Assembly (NCBI RefSeq): GCF_026914185.1
Contig: NC_070558.1
Location: forward strand, 2,976,001-3,040,000
Reading direction: 5' to 3'
From: Puccinia triticina
Taxonomy: Eukaryota; Basidiomycota; Pucciniomycetes; Pucciniales; Pucciniaceae
Length of the DNA stretch: 64,000 nt
Within the stretch, counting starts at the first letter, position 1; every line of letters begins with the position of its first letter. This document shows, piece after piece, positions 11,720 to 21,833 of this stretch. The notes beneath the pieces are model-generated. The model saw only the letters and a list, made by a program, of their open reading frames with translations, did not search any database and was not told the DNA's origin. A program made the position numbers and the translations under genes.

Positions 11720-11874
11720 ATACGGATTTCAAGACGGTCGGCGGTTTTGAGGCGCTCTCTCCTTTTTAAATCTTTTTTTTTTCAAGTGATCCCTGGTTTT
11801 CCCGGATCTTTCTTTCTTTTTTTTCGAGGACGGCGCTTGGAGTCTTTGTTTCGCGGAGGTTTGGAGAGATAGAA

Positions 11875-11990
11875 GTAAGTCCTCTCCATAAGTGCACCTC
11901 CGAGGGTTATCGCTACACGTTTCGAAAGCATTACGTTTGCCACGTGCTGTGAGCCACATCGGACCCATTTCTCTCTCCCATCAATTCCAG
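11875..11990 (+). repeat. Intron-shaped cassette 1 (gag leader)
   Basis: 116 nt from GTAAGTCCTC to CATCAATTCCAG. Homologous to 14463-14577, 14874-14985 and 18140-18252. Shared blocks are GTAAGT, TGCACCTCC, TTTCGAAA and a GCCAC...GTGAGCC block, then a pyrimidine-rich tract ending in AG. Confidence 0.7.
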
Positions 11991-12015
11991 AATCCATCTA
12001 TCCCCTCGCCTCGCA

Positions 12016-14142
12016 ATGGCCGACCCAGCAGCAGCAGCGCCAGTCGCGCGGATGGTCAAGATCAAGCCACAAGACCGGGCTCTCAAGTTCACCGGATCGC
12101 GCGTGGAGGCTTTCCTTCGCCAGTACGAGCTAGCCGCCAACTTGGACGGCGCGTCGGATGAGGACAAGGTCCTCCAGATACCGTCCTTCCTTGGGAGCGA
12201 GGATATCCAGGACGCGGTGTGGGATATGAGCGGGTACACGAGCAAGTCGTGGACCACGCTGAAGGAGCAGATGATCGAGCGGTGGGGGCAAGTGGATGTG
12301 GTCCGCTACACCGTCGCTGACTTGCAGAGTCTCAAGGATGCTTGGATTGCTAAGGGCGGGATCACGACGCTCGAGGATTACCGGCTGTTTAAGTCTATCT
12401 TCGACGTCATCTTATCATATCTGATCAGGTACCAACATCTTTTGTCAGAAGATTTATCGGTGGATTACTTCTTTTTCGCGTTCTCGGCCGGGTTTCAACA
12501 GCGCATCAAGTCGTACCTAGTCAAGAAAAAGGCGATGGTTAAGACTCTGGACGGGCGCTATCTCTTGCCCGCGCTCAAGGAACTGCGGGCGGCTGTCATT
12601 TCAGAGATGGAGGAAGAGGTAGCTTTCACCTCAGAGCAGATCAAACCGCAGGCCTCCCTCCCTTTCACTTCAGGTTTCAAGGAGTCCAACGATATCATGA
12701 TCAAGATGGAGGCTGATCGTCGGCCGAAGGAAGCGCCGGCTCAGTCGATGGCTCCAGCTACTGTGGACGATCTATCCCGCATGCTCCAGTCTTTCGAGCA
12801 GCGGCTGAAGAAGGAGCTCGCAGTTTCTTCTCCCGCCGCTGCTGCGCCATCAGGATCGCGTGGACCTCTCGTCTGCTACTATTGCCACCGTGAAGGCCAC
12901 GGGACGGCGCGTTGTTTCGAGCTAAAGAAGGATAAGGAGGAGAAGTTGGTCGAGCAAAAGGGGACCAATTTCTTCCTCCCTAATGGCGCGCTGATCCCTT
13001 TCGACGCGTCGCGCCCGATTCGCCACGTTGTGGCTTCCTACCAACCTCAAGTGAGCTCAGCAACGACAGAGTTCAGGACGACTTGCGGCTCCTTGGATCC
13101 CTGGTATCCCCCCGCCGTGTCCTCTCAAGCCTTTTCGGGTGCCTATCAATCTGACCCTGCGCGCAAGAAGCACGAGGCGCCAAAACCTTACAAGGCCCCG
13201 ACAGTTCCAGCTTCTGCCGCTAGGAAGACCCCGAAGAAGGCGCCTCCCCCTAACTCTGGATCGGAAGCTGAGGATATGGACGAGGAGCCTGAGCTTTTCG
13301 AACGTTCGCCGGCGAGTCAGCCTTCGCAGCCAGTTCAAGCTGAACCCGCCCCTTCGCCGGCCGCCACTAAATCGGACGGGGGCCCATCAAGAGTGAGATT
13401 TGAGAGAGGGATCGCCAAGGATCACCCCAGGGCGGTGGAAGGCATGCTTCAGAAAATTTCTGATCTTCCGTTGACGGTCACGGTTGCAGAGCTATGCGCC
13501 GTCGCGCCGGCTATTGCTGACGGGATGAAACGTTGGGTCTCGAAGCGCCGCGTGGAAGTCAACTCAGAGGATCTGAAGGTTCACTCCGGAACGCTTTTGG
13601 AAGAGTCCTCTCCTCAAGAGGAAGAAAACCGGCTGTATTCCTGTCCGCTGGGGTATTTACCCTGCCTGCTTGGAGAAGAAGAAGGCAATGCGGCCCCCTT
13701 AGTAGATTCAGGATCTCAGCTGAATCTGATCTCGGATGCGAAGGCATCAAAGCTTAACCTAAGCCCCCGCGTTAACTTTAACTCCGCGGTGTACGGGATC
13801 GGGAATCAGGCGTGTGAATTGGTTGGCGTCGCTGAAGACGTGCCTGTCAGGATCGGGAAGTCAATAGTGGGCACCTGCCACTTTTGGATCACGCGCGTGG
13901 ATGGCCCCATCATCTTAGGAAGGCCTTTTCTCATGGATTTCGACGTTACACTCGAATTTTCCGGACAGACGGGCGAGAAGATCCTCCTCCCGGACGCTAA
14001 TGGTCGAAAAATCGAGCTGACCCTTTGTTCTGTGGATTCGGGCCGCTGGGAGCGTGACTTTCCGGGTGGCGGCCGCAAGGCAATATTGACGCGCAAAGGG
14101 AAAGCGCGCGACGATCCCGTGGAGGGCCGTCATTTTTTATAG
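12016..14142 (+). CDS. Ty3 gag with aspartic protease domain
   Basis: 708 aa. The N-terminal half is a capsid-like helical region (VEAFLRQYELAANLDGA, then TTLKEQMIERWGQVD). A CCHC zinc knuckle, CYYCHREGHGTARC, lies at about residue 287. A disordered Pro/Ala/Glu-rich stretch follows. A retropepsin-like domain has LVDSGSQLNLIS (catalytic Asp at about 564) and IILGRPFLMDF. The ATG at 12016 follows an intron-shaped cassette in the leader (11875-11990). The frame ends in TAG at 14140-14142. Pol is in a different frame, so pol expression needs frameshifting, reinitiation or splicing. Confidence 0.9.
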   Translation: MADPAAAAPVARMVKIKPQDRALKFTGSRVEAFLRQYELAANLDGASDEDKVLQIPSFLGSEDIQDAVWDMSGYTSKSWTTLKEQMIERWGQVDVVRYTVADLQSLKDAWIAKGGITTLEDYRLFKSIFDVILSYLIRYQHLLSEDLSVDYFFFAFSAGFQQRIKSYLVKKKAMVKTLDGRYLLPALKELRAAVISEMEEEVAFTSEQIKPQASLPFTSGFKESNDIMIKMEADRRPKEAPAQSMAPATVDDLSRMLQSFEQRLKKELAVSSPAAAAPSGSRGPLVCYYCHREGHGTARCFELKKDKEEKLVEQKGTNFFLPNGALIPFDASRPIRHVVASYQPQVSSATTEFRTTCGSLDPWYPPAVSSQAFSGAYQSDPARKKHEAPKPYKAPTVPASAARKTPKKAPPPNSGSEAEDMDEEPELFERSPASQPSQPVQAEPAPSPAATKSDGGPSRVRFERGIAKDHPRAVEGMLQKISDLPLTVTVAELCAVAPAIADGMKRWVSKRRVEVNSEDLKVHSGTLLEESSPQEEENRLYSCPLGYLPCLLGEEEGNAAPLVDSGSQLNLISDAKASKLNLSPRVNFNSAVYGIGNQACELVGVAEDVPVRIGKSIVGTCHFWITRVDGPIILGRPFLMDFDVTLEFSGQTGEKILLPDANGRKIELTLCSVDSGRWERDFPGGGRKAILTRKGKARDDPVEGRHFL

Positions 14143-14462
14143 AGCGGGTTGGCTCGGAAAGCGGCAGACTTAATTTAGAGTCTCGCAGTTGTGTCGCAGA
14201 GCCAACTAATAATTCAGAGGCTCACGGTTCGGTTTCTTTCTTTTCCTTGTCATCTTCTCAAAATCAGCAAATCCAAAAACAGCAAAAAACTCCCGAAAAA
14301 GCCAAAAACATCGCGTCCGATTTCCATGTCCAGTCTTTCCATCTCGTCTCATCTCACTTCAATTCTCTCGAGCGCCAAAGCGGCGCTTCATCCGATTCAA
14401 GATCAGGCCAAACAGGCGGCGAGGAGAAAATAGGTGTTCCACGGAGGCAGGGAGAACTGAAA

Positions 14463-14577
14463 GTAAGTTCCTCCCAATTATGCACCTCCGGGCGAGATAC
14501 CGCCACCTCTGTGAAAAACTCTACTTCAGCCACATTCGTGAGCCGCCCGCATCCTTTGGACTTTCCTCTGGTTTCAG
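14463..14577 (+). repeat. Intron-shaped cassette 2 (gag-pol junction)
   Basis: 115 nt, GTAAGTTCCTCCC to CTCTGGTTTCAG, containing TGCACCTCCGGG and GCCACATTCGTGAGCC. It lies inside the open pol frame, where it would be translated if not spliced. Confidence 0.7.
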
Positions 14578-14593
14578 GTGATGCTCCACCCTA

Positions 14594-14808
14594 TCCGACA
14601 CGTCTCCGCAACAAGAATAAACTTCCCTATTCTCCCCGAAACGGATCATCTCAGTCTAGTCTCCGGAATGAGCATAAACTAGATACGTCTTGTGGCGTCC
14701 TCCGCAACGAGGGTAATCTAGTTCGACTCCGCGATGAGCCTAAACTCCCAAGCCTCCGCGACGAGGAAAAACTAAAGATCCTCTGTAATGAGGTTAAACT
14801 ATTTTCTT
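14594..14808 (+). repeat. LR-N/D-E coding repeats in Ty3 spacer
   Basis: Six degenerate copies of CTCCGNAANGAG...AAACT coding for LRNKNKL, LRNEHKL, LRNEGNL, LRDEPKL, LRDEEKL and LCNEVKL. They lie between intron-shaped cassettes 2 and 3. Confidence 0.75.
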
Positions 14809-14873
14809 GGACCCTGGATTGTGAGGGTGGTGTGGTGGAGTTTGGACCGCCGTGGAGACCATTTGGAGTAGAA

Positions 14874-14985
14874 GTAAGTTCCTCCCAATGTGCACCTCCG
14901 AGGCGTGATGCTCCGCAAACTTTGAAAGCCCTACCACGCGCCACACTCGTGAGCCACTCCCATCCGTCTGGACTCTCCTTTGCAG
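14874..14985 (+). repeat. Intron-shaped cassette 3 (start of pol)
   Basis: 112 nt, GTAAGTTCCTCCC to CTCTCCTTTGCAG, with TGCACCTCCGAGG and CCACACTCGTGAGCC. It is in the same reading frame as cassette 2 (411 nt apart). Confidence 0.7.
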
Positions 14986-17900
14986 AGAAGGCAGCTTTCG
15001 AGGACAGCGCGGAACATCGGACTTGGCGGCTCCTTGAATGCGGTCTCAATCATTGCGCGCAACGGGAGCTTGTGGAATTGTGGAAGGAGGGCGGACTCCT
15101 CTCTTTCGCGGCGAAATACAAACCGGTGGCGCGAAAGGTCAAACCGGTGAATCAACCCATGCCCCAAAATCTCAATCCACCGCTGCAGCGCCCTCCCTTG
15201 TCTCGCGATCCTTATCGCGGTCTCTCGCGTTCCTTGGCCGGCCCTTTTGTGCCGCGCGGACGAGTCACTGAGCTGAGTCTTCAAGTAGTCAACTTCGGTC
15301 CTCCGGGGTGGCTAAACCCGTCAGAGTTGGATCTCATCAAGAACGTGTTGGCGGAAAGAAATCTTTCCATAGCTTTCGACGAGTCTCAGCGCGGTTTGCT
15401 TAAGGAGTCATATGGGCTTCCTTACATCATACCTGTGGTGGAGCACGAACCTTGGCAGAAGAGGAAGATCCCCATCCCTGCAGCTAAGATGGAAGAATAC
15501 ACAAAGATCATCCGTGAGCGTGTCCGCACCGGCCTCTACGAACAATCTACGTCAAGCTACACGAGTCCTGTGTTCTGTGTGTTGAAGGGCAACGGCAAGC
15601 TGCGGATAGTTCACGACCTCCAGCCGTTAAATAAAGTCACGATTTGAGATGCGGGCGTTCCTCCGGCTACCGAAGAATTTGTAGAATCCTTTTCTGGCCG
15701 CGCTTGCTACGGCCTCGGCGACATCATGGGCGGCTACGACGAGCGCGCCTTGCATCCGATCTCAAGGCCACTCACGACGTTTGACACGCCGCTTGGAAGG
15801 TTCCAGCTCACCCGGCTCCCTCAAGGCGCAACGAACTCTGTCGCAGTGTACCAGGCTCAAATGGTTTGGATTCTTCAGGACGAAATCCCGGAGCACGCGG
15901 GTATTTTCATTGATGACGGTGGGATCAAAGGCCCAGTGTCGGATTATGACAATGAGGTCCTGGATTGGCATTCCAGCATCCGGCGCTTCGTCTGGGAATA
16001 CGCGGAAACTTTGGAGCGCATTTTGTTCAGAATTGAAGAATCCGGGTTGACCGTGTCGGCGTCAAAGCTCGCGGCATGCGTGCCCGCTTTGGAGATCGTG
16101 GGCCACGTAGTGTGCAAGGAGGGCCGCCGAATGGCGAGGAGCAAGGTCAATAAGATCCTTTCTTGGCCAACCCCGGCTAATGCGACGGAGGTGCGCGGGT
16201 TTTTGGGCGTGGTTGTGTACGTTAGGATCTTCATTCCCTCCCTGTCTCAACTTTGTTTGCCACTTCGCCGCCTGACGCGCAAGGACGCCGAATTTCTCTG
16301 GACTTCCGATTGTGAGGACGCGTTCGAGGAGCTGAAGCTCATTGTGGGAAGGGACATTGTTCTTGTCAAGATCAATTACAGATCGGATGCGGGAAGAATC
16401 AAGCTTGCGGTGGATTCTAGCTTTCATGCGGCAGGCGCGGTCCTCTCCCAGGAAGACTCGAATGGATTGGACCGGCCGGCTCTTTACGAGTCCTTGCTGT
16501 TTTCCGATGTGGAGTCGAGGTACTCCCAATCAAAACTGGAGTTATGCGGCGTCGCGAGGATCCTCAAGAAGCTTCAAACCATTTTATGGGGGCAGCATTT
16601 CGAGCTCCAAGTTGACGCGCAGTCCCTTATTCAAATGATCAACGCGCCAAGCCTCCCCAACGCGCCGATGACGCGCTGGGTGGCTTTCATCCAACTCTTT
16701 TCCTTCGACATTGTCCACCGCCCGGGCAAATCCTTCACTATGCCGGACGGTCTCTCGCGGCGCCCTCAAGGCGAGGATGACAGTGATCCCCCCTCCTCTG
16801 AGTTTGACGAGGACTCTCCAGCGATTCGTCCGCTTCACTCTTTCACCGTCAACTCCGAAACAGGCTATTCCGGGTATCAGGAGGGCTTCTGGCGTTGTAT
16901 GGAGATTTTTCTTGCGACCTTGGCCCGGCCAGAAGGCTTGGATGCGGCGGAGTTTCGCGCCTTGAAGCGCAGATCTGTGGACTTCTTTCTGCAAGCGGGC
17001 CGTCTCATGAAGCGCGGCAGCCCGTTGCCGCGCATCGTCGTAACTATCCCACCCAAGCAAGATTCGATCCTACGCAAGCTCCACGAGGATTTGGGCCACC
17101 GCGGCACCACGGAGACCTATCGGCGCGTCTCTGAGCGCTTTTGGTGGCCGTCCCTCAAGCAGTCTGTGGCGCGTTGGTGTCGGAGCTGCGAGGATTGTCA
17201 GAAGAAAGACCTCAGACGCCCCCAAGAGCTGCGCTACCCCACTGGAGAATCAACGGTCTTTGGGCGAGTGTCAATGGACGCCGTCCACCTCAAGGCTAGT
17301 GGCGCTAAATATCTGATCGTGGCTCGCGACGACTTCTCAGGGTGGGTTGAAGCCAAGATATTGAATAATCTCACTTCGGAGGCGGTAGCGGCGTTTCTTC
17401 AAGAAAATTGGACGATGCGCTATGGTCTAGCGCGCTCTTATTCGACAGATGGCGGATCTGAGTTCGGCGGCGCGTTGGCGGAGATGCTGCGCGCTTTGCC
17501 AGGGCAGCACAGAGTTTCCACCCCTTACTATCCGGAAGGGCAGGGCATGGTGGAGCGCGGCCACGGTCCCCTCAAGTCTGCTCTGGTCAAGCTGGCCGGC
17601 GAGAGTGGAAAGAACTGTCGCCATTACCTGCCCTTGGTGCTTTTCGCCGACCGGATCTCCACCAAGAGGACGACCGGCTACTCTCCCTACGAGCTTGTTT
17701 TCGGTCAGCGTGCAGTGCTTCCTCTCGATCTTGAAATCGAATCTTATCTCGGCGTTGACTGGGACGCGGTGAAGGACACGTCTGATCTCCTCGCCGCGCG
17801 CTCCCGGCAACTAGAGCGCAGCGAGGAGACTCGGGGAATCGCTTACAGGAAGCTGATGGATGCGCGGGGCGACTCCTTGCGCTATTGGGAAGAGAAGAAC

Positions 17901-18139
17901 GCAGCGCGGATTCGAGAACCTCTCAAGCCTGGCGATCGAGTTCTTGCTTTCAACAGGTCTTTAGAGACGCAGTGGGGGCAGTTGTTTGCCCACCGTTGGA
18001 ACGGCCCCTACTGCGTCGTGAAACAGGTTCCTGGAGGTTCCTACGTTCTGGCGGAGCTTGACGGCACGGAATTGAAACGGCGTTTTGCCGCGGATCAGGT
18101 AAAAAGGTTTTATGCTCGCGAGGACTTTCCTGACCAGAA

Positions 18140-18252
18140 GTAAGTTCCTCTCCTGGTATGCACTTCCTGGGTAGCTACTACCGTATTCTTCGAAACCCTA
18201 CTTCTTGCCACACTCGTGAGCATTGCGTCGGCGCCCAGTTTTCTCTCTTTAG
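18140..18252 (+). repeat. Intron-shaped cassette 4 (end of pol)
   Basis: 113 nt, GTAAGTTCCTCTCC to TTCTCTCTTTAG, with TTCGAAACCCTAC and GCCACACTCGTGAGC. The TAA inside its GTAAGT provides the pol stop codon. Confidence 0.7.
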
Positions 18253-18346
18253 GACCCTCTTTCTCCCTCCTCTCTTTTCTGGTCTTTTCTTTAGTGCACG
18301 GACGGAAGGCGAGCAGTCTAGGGACAGACTGCAAGTGTGGTGGAGA
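18253..18346 (+). other. Region just upstream of the 3' LTR
   Basis: Contains AAGGCGAGCAGTCTAGGGA and GTGTGGTGGAGA just before the LTR; the purine-rich polypurine tract is presumably here but is not distinct. Confidence 0.35.
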
Positions 18347-19131
18347 TGTGGTGGCCATTTGCGTGGCGCCCGTGGCGCAGCGGATTCCTTGAGTTTTCAG
18401 CCATCAAGACATCAACTCATGGGCGTCAAGATCAATCAGCGCGCGTCGCGCGCGGTGGAATCTTCAAGGCGTTTCAGGATTAGGCTTTGGTTTCCTTTGT
18501 GTTTGTTTTGTTGTTTTCCTTTCTCCTCCTCTGTCTTATGTTCTTCTGTTTCTAAAATGCGCGCGTTGGAGAGGTGTTGTATGCGGAGGGTTGGTTTTCT
18601 TCCTTTGGTGTTATTTCTTTTCTGATTCTTTCCTCCCTTCTCTTGCTGTTGTGGCGCGCTTGTGCGCGCGGGTGTATGATGACTTGTCCACAACATGTCA
18701 CAGCTCCCAGAGTCTGAGTTCAGTTTGAACTCAGATGATGGGGCGGCATGGGATTTCGTCTGAACCAAAATTTTGTTTTTCAGATCATCTCATCAACTTG
18801 AATCTAAAGTTTATTGATCTTTGTTCGCCGATATACTCGCGGGAGCTTCTGAGTTTCTCCTCTCAGCCCCCGCGCCGATCCTCTTCCAGATTCCTGTCCT
18901 TTAAGATCACTGTCCCCGGTCCAGTTCGCCGGCCCTTTTCCCCAGATTCTCAGCAAACAAACCACCGCCGACGAGGATCTAAACCCCGTTGTCTCTTAAC
19001 ATAAATCCCCCCCCTCTTAAAGCTATAACTTGAATCCCACGACTCTTTTCCGGATCACCGCGAAGGCAGCGCTCAGCGCAACTCTCCCTTCCAGTAACTG
19101 CCGACGGCCCAGCACCGGTCGGAGTTCCACA
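18347..19131 (+). repeat. 3' LTR of Ty3 element
   Basis: Direct copy of the 5' LTR; begins TGTGGTGGCC and ends TTCCACA. Immediately followed by copia coding sequence. Confidence 0.93.
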
Positions 19132-21833
19132 ACGCATGCTCCGCATGTATGCAGGGCAAAGCCGCTCGATTGTCATGCAAGAGCCATTTCAAACCCTCAA
19201 ACGCTCCACTAGAAGTCATTCATGGTGATCTAGTGGGCCCAATCTCGCCGCCAACTAACGGCCATGCCTGATACTTCCTTACACTGGTTGACCAATACAC
19301 TGGATACATCCATTCAGTAATACTCAAAGAAAAAAGTCAGGCAGTCGAAGCTATTGAAAACTTCAGAAAACTTTTTGAAAAACAAACCGGCCATACCATG
19401 AAAAAGCTCGTGACGGACGGAGGCGGAGAATTCTGCAACAAGACATTGGGATCACTCCTGCAGGAAGCGGGTGTTCAACACCATTTTGCACCACCGTATA
19501 CACCCCAGAACAACGGTCTAGCCGAGAGGGCGAATCGGACCTTGATCGAAATGACTCGTTGCATGATTATGCAATCGAATCTAGCCCCCAAATGGTGGGG
19601 TGAAGCGGTCCGAATGGCTACTGCAACAACAAACTGCTTGCCTTCGCTGTCGAAAAGCAAGAAATGTCCAGTAGAGTTGCTTTTCAAATCCGCACCCAAC
19701 ATGAACTTCTTCCGGCCTTTCGGATGTTGGGTGTGGGTGGTAAAACCAAAGCAACATCAAACCAACAAATTTGACCCCATCTCGTGGGAAGGTGTGCTAG
19801 TCGGGTACGAGAACGACTACTCGTCTTACAAAATCTGCCGACTCAAAGATAAGCAAGTCATCATAGCAAAGCACGCTCATTTTGATGAAAGCTTCTTTCC
19901 TGCCTGTGGATCCATCAGACAGGGCCATCTTGTCGCAAGCAATGATTGAATGCCAAATTTCTCGGCGCAGGCTGATTTTCCCTTCGAGGAAGAGGAGGAT
20001 CTCCCTGGACTAGAAGGCAGCAAGGAAGATCTCGAAAGTGACGAAGAGGAGCGGCAGATGGAGGCCGTTCTTAAGCAGCTACATACCACAACTCCAAACA
20101 GCGATGATGAGGCGCTGCACTCTCCCCGATCAGACGATGATCAAGCACTGCCTCCGAGAGCCATCATCGGCGGGATTGATAGCCGAAACATTCTCAACGG
20201 GAAGAGGGAACGAAAGCAAGCTTATACTGTCACTGTCTCCATAGAGCCAAAAAGCCACAAGCAAGCCATGGCGTGCTCCGAAAGCCAAAATTGGGCAGAA
20301 GCTGAGGAAAAAGAGATCAACAACATGCGAAAGCACAATGTCTGGATAGTCCGTGTCAGGGTTGAATCTGATGATCCTATTCCGTCTACCTGGGCGTACC
20401 GCAAGAAGCTCGGCTCAGAGAATCAAGTAGTCGAGTTCAAAGCCTGGATATGCGCTCAAGGTTTTTGACAGACGCACGGCCTCAACTTTGAGGCAAAATA
20501 CGCTCCTACCGGCAAACCTGCGTCTCTTTGCTTTCTGCTCTCTTTCGCGGTCAACAACGGCTTGGAGATACATCAACTTGATGTTAGGAGTGCCTTTCTA
20601 ACTTGCCCTTTGGAGGATAAGGTCACTCTCCTCCCGCCGCCGGGATTGGATTGTCCGCCAAACTCTGTTCTGGAACTAAAGAAGGCCATCTACGGACTTT
20701 GGCTGGCGCCACTCGTCTGGTATAAGCGTTTATCAAACTACCTCTTCTCTCTTGGCTTCAAAGCAGCTGTTTCCGATCCATGCGTCTTCTGGCGTGCAGC
20801 TAGCGATGGCAAACCGGCAACCTGGATATTCGCCCACGTTGATGACTTAGTCATCATAAGCAAGCAACCTGAATTCTTCAAACAAGAAATGGAAGCGGAA
20901 TTTGAAATTAAGTACATGGGAAAGGCTGAATTTCTCTTGGGGATGAACATCGAGCGATTCCGGGATGGCCTGCAGATAAATCAAACTCAATACATCGAGA
21001 GAAAGCTGCAAGAGTTCGGACTTGAACATCTCCATCCTGCCTCATGCCCTTTAAACCCTTGGGAATATCTCAAGAAGGCGTCAGAAAGTGAACTTCAGGC
21101 ATTTGCGGCTACTGGAGTAAGTTACCGTGCGCTGGTAGGGTCTCTCAACTATCTGAGCATTCTTACGCGGCCCGACATCGCCTTTGCTGTCAGCACCTTG
21201 TCTCAATACCTGGAAAAACCAGGCATCAAACACTATCACGCTGCTGTACAAGTCTTTCGGTACCTGAACGGAACCAAGTCCATCGGCCTCACATATGTCA
21301 AGCAGGAAAACTCGCAAGTCACAGCCTATGTTGACGCTGACTGGGGCAATTGCCCCGACACCAGGCGATCAACTACAGGCTTTGTTGTCCAATCAGGCGC
21401 TCACCTCATCAACTGGAAGTCGTCAAAACAACCAACGGTGTCTCTTTCCACGACAGAGGCAGAGTACAAGGCACTCTTGGACCTTGGCCGAGACCTAGCC
21501 TGGGCTGCGAATCTTGGCGAGGAAACCCTCATTCTCTCAAGCTGCACTGGGTTCAAGGTCTACATTGACAACCGTGGAGCCATTGATCTGGCAAAGAGTG
21601 AGACGTCGCAGAATGGCTTCCACACAAAGCATATGGCAATCAGACTCCACTTCGTCCAAGAACTCATTGTGATTTGTCTAATTCTCACAATTTACGTCAA
21701 GACTACCAAAAATGCAGCTGACTTTCTCACCAAGCCAACCGGGAGGACAGTCATTCGAAAGTCACTGACAAAACTATTGGTCATTCAAATTCCGGGGTCT
21801 GCTTCGCATCTTGCGACTCAAAGCACGGGAGGC
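19132..21833 (+). pseudogene. Copia polyprotein with three TGA stops
   Basis: The reading frame contains the pre-integrase zinc-binding part (CSACMQGKAARLSC) and the integrase core (LVTDGGGEFCN, FAPPYTPQNNGLAERANRT). An acidic linker follows (FEEEEDLPGLEGSKEDLESD). RT has LEIHQLDVRSAFL, AIYGLWLAPLVWYKRL and the catalytic HVDDLVIIS. RNase H follows (AYVDADWGNCPDTRRSTTGF, SLSTTEAEYKALL, IDNRGAID). Internal stops occur near 19269, 19947 and 20466, and all three are TGA. The first sits where copia integrases usually have Trp, and the others could come from CGA. The frame stays open to 21974, running into the LTR. Confidence 0.88.

Larger units (their letters stand above)
14247..18143 (+). pseudogene. 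Ty3 pol: RT, RNase H, integrase, one TGA stop
   Basis: The frame is open 14247-15647, stopped by TGA at 15645-15647, and open again to 18143. The first part carries Leu-Arg-Asn/Asp-Glu repeats, then the RT start (SPVFCVLKGNGKLRIVHDLQ). The stop falls where related elements have Arg (VTI-x-DAGVPP), consistent with CGA to TGA. After it come GDIMGGYDERALHP, LPQGATNSVAVYQ and the RT box IFIDD. RNase H has LAVDSSFHAAGAVL and SRYSQSKLELCG. The integrase HHCC zinc finger (HEDLGHRGTTETYRR ... CRSCEDC) is followed by the DDE core: Asp in MDAVH, Asp in STDGGSEFGG, Glu in GMVERGHGPL. Except for the one nonsense codon the protein looks intact, so the copy is young and only just inactive, or is read through. 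Confidence 0.9.
10881..19131 (+). mobile_element. Full-length Ty3/gypsy LTR retrotransposon
   Basis: Order: LTR 10881-11665, primer-binding region, gag-protease frame 12016-14142, pol frame 14247-18143 with one in-frame stop, LTR 18347-19131. The LTRs appear identical on reading (7466-bp offset, identical translations in every frame), suggesting recent insertion or homogenisation. The flanks are two different copia elements in opposite orientations, and the 5-bp flanks (AGCGC left, ACGCA right) do not match. The two outer halves may therefore not come from one simple insertion. Confidence 0.93.

Noticed and set aside
14463..14985. Constitutive splicing of cassettes 2 and 3 to join gag and pol
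   Set aside because: When both are removed the upstream frame meets stops (TAG at 14431, TGA at 14458) and the middle frame starts with TGA, while the unspliced frame is open.
13057..17810. Long antisense and alternative frames across gag and pol
   Set aside because: Shadows of GC-rich coding sequence.
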